Assembly: GCA_028274465.1 (NCBI GenBank)
Contig: CM051457.1
Span: forward strand, 63,736,899-63,800,898
Reading direction: 5' to 3'
Source of the DNA: Plantago ovata
Taxonomy: Eukaryota; Streptophyta; Magnoliopsida; Lamiales; Plantaginaceae
DNA length: 64,000 nucleotides
How positions within the stretch are numbered: the first letter of the stretch is position 1; each line of letters opens with the position of its first letter. Shown here in pieces: positions 59,166 through 64,000 of the stretch. The notes under the pieces were generated by a model that saw only the letters and a list, made by a program, of their open reading frames with translations, searched no databases and was not told the origin of the DNA. A program made the position numbers and the translations under genes.

Positions 59166-60436
59166 TGAGACGCCCATGGATGTATTATTGGGATAGACAC
59201 ATCATCGATCCTAGATGCATTCGAGTCAGTCAGATGAAGGGATGTTATCATCGCCGCGTTGAGCGCAACAGACTTCGCAACGAAAGGGTTTGCTTTGAGA
59301 AACCTCTCAAACGTCCTCATGTATTAATATTGCAAATGGAACCGTCTAGGAATTCCATTCGCCTAGTCTGGGACTTGCTTAATACAGTGAGGCCCTATGG
59401 GTCACACAATGTGGTGATTCAGCTTATCAGAATATCCTTGAAGATGGAATCGCAATTAATTTGGAATTAATTGTGATTGATGGATTATAATTGATTTGGA
59501 ATTAATTATAATATTTAGTGGCTCAATTAATGATTTGGAATTATTAATTGAATTGTCTTATTAATTGTATTTTATGTAAATACAATTAAAGATTATATTT
59601 TGGAAATATAATAGAGGTTTGATTTGAAAGGATATGTTAATTTAGAATTAACATATGCACATGGGCAAAATCTACTTGGAGTTTGAATTGCCTTAGAACT
59701 ATAAGTGGGTCCCAAAATCGGGACCCACCTATTACCCATGGGAGAGCGCGCGCGCGCGTAGATGGGATAGGGGAAGGAGTTCGACTCCTTCCTTTATTAG
59801 AAGTCCAAGGGATAAGTTAGATTTTCCTGATTGAGTTTTAATTTGATTGGGAATGAATCTAGACTTGATATTGGTTTCCTAGTGCGATAAGAATTAGATT
59901 CTTATTCCTTTACGAAGTCTAATTGCTTATGCTTTAGGCTTCTATTGACTACTATATATAGTAGACTATTAGAGAGCTTTTTCATGATTCTGAACAATCA
60001 ATTCTTAGAGAATTATTCTACCCAGTTTTCTTAGAGAAAATAAAAAGCTCTCCCCTCCTCTATAAGCCACATGCGCGCGCCACCCTTGCCGGAGGAATCG
60101 CCGCCCCGTCTTCTTGGTCACACAAAGAATATCCTAGCATTCTTCCGATAGGCTGTTCATCCGTGGATACCAAGGTTGAGGTTCTAGGAGCTGGAAACTA
60201 ACTCTTATTGTCTTGCAGATAATCAGAGTATTGCAGATATCTTTGACTTCGACGAAGGAGAAGATACACCGGATTATTACGAAGACTTGGAAGCTGCTTT
60301 GGAAGTAAGATTAGTCTTCTAATTGACGTGTTTACATATATACGGCATATACATAATCAATTAACCTGTATGTTAAGAATTTTTTTTGAAATTCCGCTGC
60401 GTACCCTAGGGGTAACTCTGACCGTATTTTCTTACA
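59166..60436 (+). repeat. Internal copy of the copia LTR 3' part (copy B)
   Basis: 1271 bp matching the last part of the 5' LTR (from about 55921 to 57179), ending precisely at CTTACA, the LTR terminus. It includes the TATA palindrome (about 59950-59966) and an alternating CG run (about 59745-59757). It lies between gag and pol sequence and differs from the 5' LTR by a few percent by eye. Confidence 0.88.
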
Positions 60437-62625
60437 TTTGGGGCTGTCCTGCGATAGTCAAACTGATGCTCATTGATAAGTTAGATGCCAAGGGTGTCAA
60501 AGTATATTTCATAGGCCATCCTCGTCAGACGAGAGGCTATGAATTCTATCATGCTGAAGATCACAAGGTGATAGTATCTAGAAACGTCAAGTTTTTAGAA
60601 GCAGAATACCTCGAAGAAGAGAGGTTAGATGACATGATAGAACTTGAAGAAATTCAAGACTTTGACACGCGCGAAACATGAGTTCTCTAAATCTTCTGAT
60701 TTGGACTCAAGTTCGGTGGGAGCTTTCGAAGCAGACAAGGGTAATGATATGACACTTGCTAGGCATGTCATAGTCAGTGGGAGTCCTGTGATTAGATCAA
60801 CAGTTGAAACCACACCAAGAGAACCCGTTGTCAATCAACCTGTGCAACAAGTTGCAAAAGAGCAGCCTCCCGCAAGGGAACTGGGTCGCGGCGCGCGACC
60901 AGCTGCATCAGTGCCCACTGATAATGTTCGTGTTACACGAATCCAGAAAAGAAAAGCACCAGAACTAGTCGAGCTCCGTAGGTCGAAGAGGATCCTAAAA
61001 GGACCTCAGAAGCAAAGCCTTATAATAGAAGACATCAGTGAACTTGATGTCGGCTTATCAGATCGGGAAGATCCCGAGACCAACAAAGAGGCAATAATTG
61101 ATATTGACTCAGACAAATGGTAAGAGGCCATGGAATTGGAAATGGACTCCATGTACCTGAACCAAGTTTGGAGCTTGGTAGACTTGCCCCAAGGCGTTAG
61201 ACCTATTGGGTGCAAATGGGTCTTTAATCGAAAGACAGATGCCGATGCTAGACTTGTGGCGAAAGGCTACACGCAAAGGTATGGCATCGATTACGATGAA
61301 ACCTTTTCACCGGTAGCAAAATTGAAGTCCATTCGAGTTCTACTTGCAATAGCTGCCTACTATGATTATGAAATCTGGCAGATGGATGTAAAGACTGCCT
61401 TCCTCAATAGCAACCTTGAGGAAGAAGTCTATATGATACAACCGGAAGCTTTTATTAATAAAACCAGGCCAGCTGCTGTATGCAAATTACAGAGATCCAT
61501 CTATGGGCTAAAGCAAGCGTCTAGGAGCTAGAATATCCGCTTTGATGAAGCTGTCAAATCGTTTGACTTCGTCAGAAGCGTGGAAGATCCCTGTGTCTAC
61601 ACTAGGCACAGCGACAAGGGAGTCGTTTTCATGATCATTTATGTTGATGACATTTTGATCATGGGAAACAATGTCTCTATGCTAGAAGAGACTAAAGTTT
61701 GGTTATCAAGTACCTTCTCAATGAAGGACTTGGGTGAAGCGAACTACATCCTAGGGATAAAGATCTATAGAGATAGATCCAAGAGGATGTTAGGATTGAC
61801 ACAGACCACCAACATCGACAAAATACTGAAGCGTTATAAGATGGACGACTCAAAGAGAGGCTTTCTCCCAGCTAGGCATGGGATCGTTTTATCAGTTAAG
61901 GATAGCCTAAAACTGATGAAGAAAGAGAGGCAATGAGTCGTGTGCCCTATGCTTCGTCAGTAGGGTCTATAATGCATGCAATGAATTGCACAAGGCCCGA
62001 TGTGGCATATGCGCTTAGTGTCACTTGTCGACACCAACAGAATCCAGGAGTACCTCACTGGACTGCTATAAAGAACATTCTTAAGTACCTTCGACGGACT
62101 CAGGAAATGTTCTTGGTGTTTGGTGGAGAACCAGAATTAAAGATGTCTGGTTATGTCGACGCTGGATTTGAATCAGATCATGATGACTTTAAGTCACAGA
62201 CAGGATACGTATTCAAATTGAACGGAGGAGCTATCTGTTGGAAGAGTTCTAAGAAAGCCACGATTGCTGACTCATCCACAAAAGCCGAGTACATTGCTGC
62301 ATCAGAAGCACCGAAAGAAGCTGTCTGGATTTCAGAGTTCTTGAAGGAATTGAGGGTTGTTCCTGCTCCTAGTCCAATAACGATTTATTGTGATAATACG
62401 GGCGCCGTCGCTCAAGCCAAGGAGCCTAGATCTACAAATAAGAACAAACATGTACCTAGAAAGTATCACGATATACGTGAGATTATTAATAGAGGAGAAG
62501 TTAGTATAGAACATGTCTCTACCACGGACAACGTGGCAGATCCTTTCACCAAGGTCTTATCAGTGGATGTCCACTTAAGACATTATGCTAATCTGGGTAT
62601 TAAGCATAAAGGTGACTGGCTCTAG
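60437..62625 (+). pseudogene. Copia reverse transcriptase and RNase H (copy B)
   Basis: The integrase-RT linker (LDAKGVKVYFIGHPRQTRGY) is followed by RT with ARLVAKGYTQRYGIDYDETF, QMDVKTAFLNSNLEEEVYMI and YVDDILIMGNN. RNase H has SGYVDAGFESD, KATIADSSTKAEYIAASEA and IYCDNTGAVAQAKEPRS. Close to copy A throughout. Fossil. Confidence 0.92.
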
Positions 62626-62639
62626 TCCAAGTGGGAGAT

Positions 62640-63423
62640 TGATAGTGTATATTTCCTCGAGACAGTCTTTATTAAGGGCATGCAGCCCTTATAAAGGGCA
62701 TATATGTACTATTACACAGGTCAACGTAATATAATATATGTTTGTTGTTTGACTATTGAGTATCACTTTCATATTTATATTACGCCAGGCATACAACATG
62801 TCATATATCTATTCCTGTCTGTATTGATATTAAACATGTCCCCTTGGATAGATGACCGATCACACAGATAGTGGGAGCTATGTGAGTTATCATCTATCGC
62901 AAACTCTCCCTAGTCGAGGTTCATCTCGGATGTAGGGGTCTGAATGAACCAGCTGAGACTAGTATGCGTGGAGGTTATACTTGTTAGAGCAAGTGTGAGC
63001 CGATCCCACGGCCACGGAACAGATTGTTGGACAATCAAGAAACGTTCCGATAACTACGCATAGTTGTTCGAAGGGTGATTAAAGAACAATGGAAGTACCC
63101 ATCGGACACTCCCATCGATGTATACTCTACACCGAAGTTTCTATTGGAACCGGTAAGTTGTCGAAGTGATGCCAGTCGTCCTTTGGACTTACAGGACTTT
63201 ATCATCACATTTGTTGCCCCATATCCTTGGTGGACCCGTCGATGTCAGCTCTGAATAAGCAGTTGACCCAAGACATGATCCAGGATTATGGCTACATACA
63301 AATGGGGATGATAAGTGTTTCTGTGAAGGATTCATCTCTCATGTGTAGCACACGAGAGTACTGCTCATAGTCGTTCATAGTTGTGATTGGTAAAACCGCT
63401 GGCCAGCGTATCAATATTATTAT
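62640..63423 (+). repeat. Start of copia 3' LTR (copy B)
   Basis: Polypurine AAGTGGGAGA just upstream, then TGATAGTGTATATT. It matches the first 784 bp of the 5' LTR and gives way at 63424 to TGTGAAATCC. Confidence 0.88.
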
Positions 63424-64000
63424 TGTGAAATCCTCGGATAAATCTCAAGGATAATATGGTACGGGGTATGTTATGTATTACTATTTCATAGGGTTGAGCA
63501 TAGACCTAGATTTCTTAACATTACGTTTATTAACTGTGCTTCTAACAGTAGCCGGAAATTGTAGGTTTATGTTATCACTTAATCAGTTTTGAAAGAAAAA
63601 TAAAATAAAATAAAATACTAATAATAAAATATATATACTAAAATAATAAACATAAATACGAACAATGAACTAATGAAAACTTAAATTTTTATGCTCAGGA
63701 ACGAAAGTTGGAAGAGAAGAAGTCAATGTTAATGCAAAATTTATCCTATGATCAATTGTCACCTTATAAATGTACACATTTATAAGGAAATTGAGCAACC
63801 AAAAGTAAACTCACTAACAACATGAACTAGTCCACTAACACATGAAAAGGTTGACTAGAGTCCACCCCACCCCAAATAAATAGGGGTATTCTCTCATTCT
63901 TCACTCCACACTCCTCACTTTACTAAAAAAAAGAAAAGAGAGAAGACAAAAAGTCTTCTCCTTTCACCCAAAGCTCTCGGCACATAGGATTTCTCCATTT
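63424..64000 (+). mobile_element. Probable start of another LTR element
   Basis: Begins TGTGAAATCCTCGGA exactly where copia copy B's LTR stops. It has a TATA-like AAATAAATAGGGG at about 63874-63886, followed by a pyrimidine-rich leader with CTCATTCTTCACTCC. This layout fits an LTR with promoter and R region. The family cannot be assigned, because the sequence runs out of the window. Confidence 0.45.

Larger units (their letters stand above)
55099..63423 (+). mobile_element. Ty1/copia retrotransposon, copy B (long-LTR family)
   Basis: Order: 2.08-kb 5' LTR, primer-binding site, leader with stem-loop array, gag, an internal piece of LTR (59166-60436), reverse transcriptase and RNase H, polypurine tract, and the start of a 3' LTR that gives way at 63424 to another LTR-like sequence. 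Same family as copy A. A fossil with about five interruptions and a complex internal structure. The internal LTR segment ends exactly at the LTR terminus. Confidence 0.92.

Overview
The window is nuclear DNA of a flowering plant, most likely a eudicot. The evidence is plant-type LTR retrotransposons (Ty1/copia, and Ty3/gypsy of the Tekay, Reina and Athila/Tat kinds), two CACTA DNA transposon ends, a FAR1/FRS-like gene remnant with a plant-type intron, and AT-rich spacers with long (TA)n tracts. No intact host gene could be supported. Host-like material is limited to an unassigned 5'-UTR-like stretch (about 1.6-2.05 kb), a receptor-like cytoplasmic kinase fragment near 3.0 kb, a tRNA-like sequence at 12.24 kb and the broken FRS-like gene at 15.7-17.0 kb. 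One run of 100 Ns lies at 15315-15414.

Layout. 1-5274: AT-rich spacer with microsatellites. 5275-11735: Ty1/copia copy A (+), followed by the terminus of a CACTA element at 11736. 13565-15305: a foldback-like inverted repeat around a SIRE-like LTR, next to the gap. 15690-17042: broken FRS-like gene (-). 17689-19790: second CACTA end with a TNP2-type transposase, cut by a Tekay chromovirus (-, 19791-24630) whose LTR carries a solo Athila-like LTR. 24631-52901: an array of Athila/Tat-like elements (-) with the order LTR, internal, LTR, internal, LTR, internal, LTR. Two internal regions carry gag, protease and a third ORF but no recognisable pol; the last is interrupted by a compact Reina element (44293-49695, CGCAT target duplication). 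52902-55046: unassigned spacer and a SIRE-like LTR end. 55099-63423: copia copy B (+) of the same family as copy A. 63424-64000: start of another LTR-like sequence.

How it fits together. This is layered nesting. The CACTA element was hit by Tekay, Tekay by Athila-like elements, and an Athila-like element by Reina. Counting LTR differences by eye (about 2% for Reina and for the two long compound LTRs) suggests insertions on the order of one million years ago.

The strongest candidates for undescribed biology are non-coding. They are (1) a four-unit stem-loop array in the copia leader with compensatory changes between units and a loop complementary to a short motif in each unit; (2) palindrome arrays around GCG-NNN-CGC in several Athila-like LTRs and internal regions, with family-specific flanks; (3) paired hairpins and a post-protease hairpin kept in two diverged Athila-like families; and (4) splice-acceptor-like signals directly before the start codon of the third ORF in both families. 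Everything was read by eye from the sequence, with no database search.
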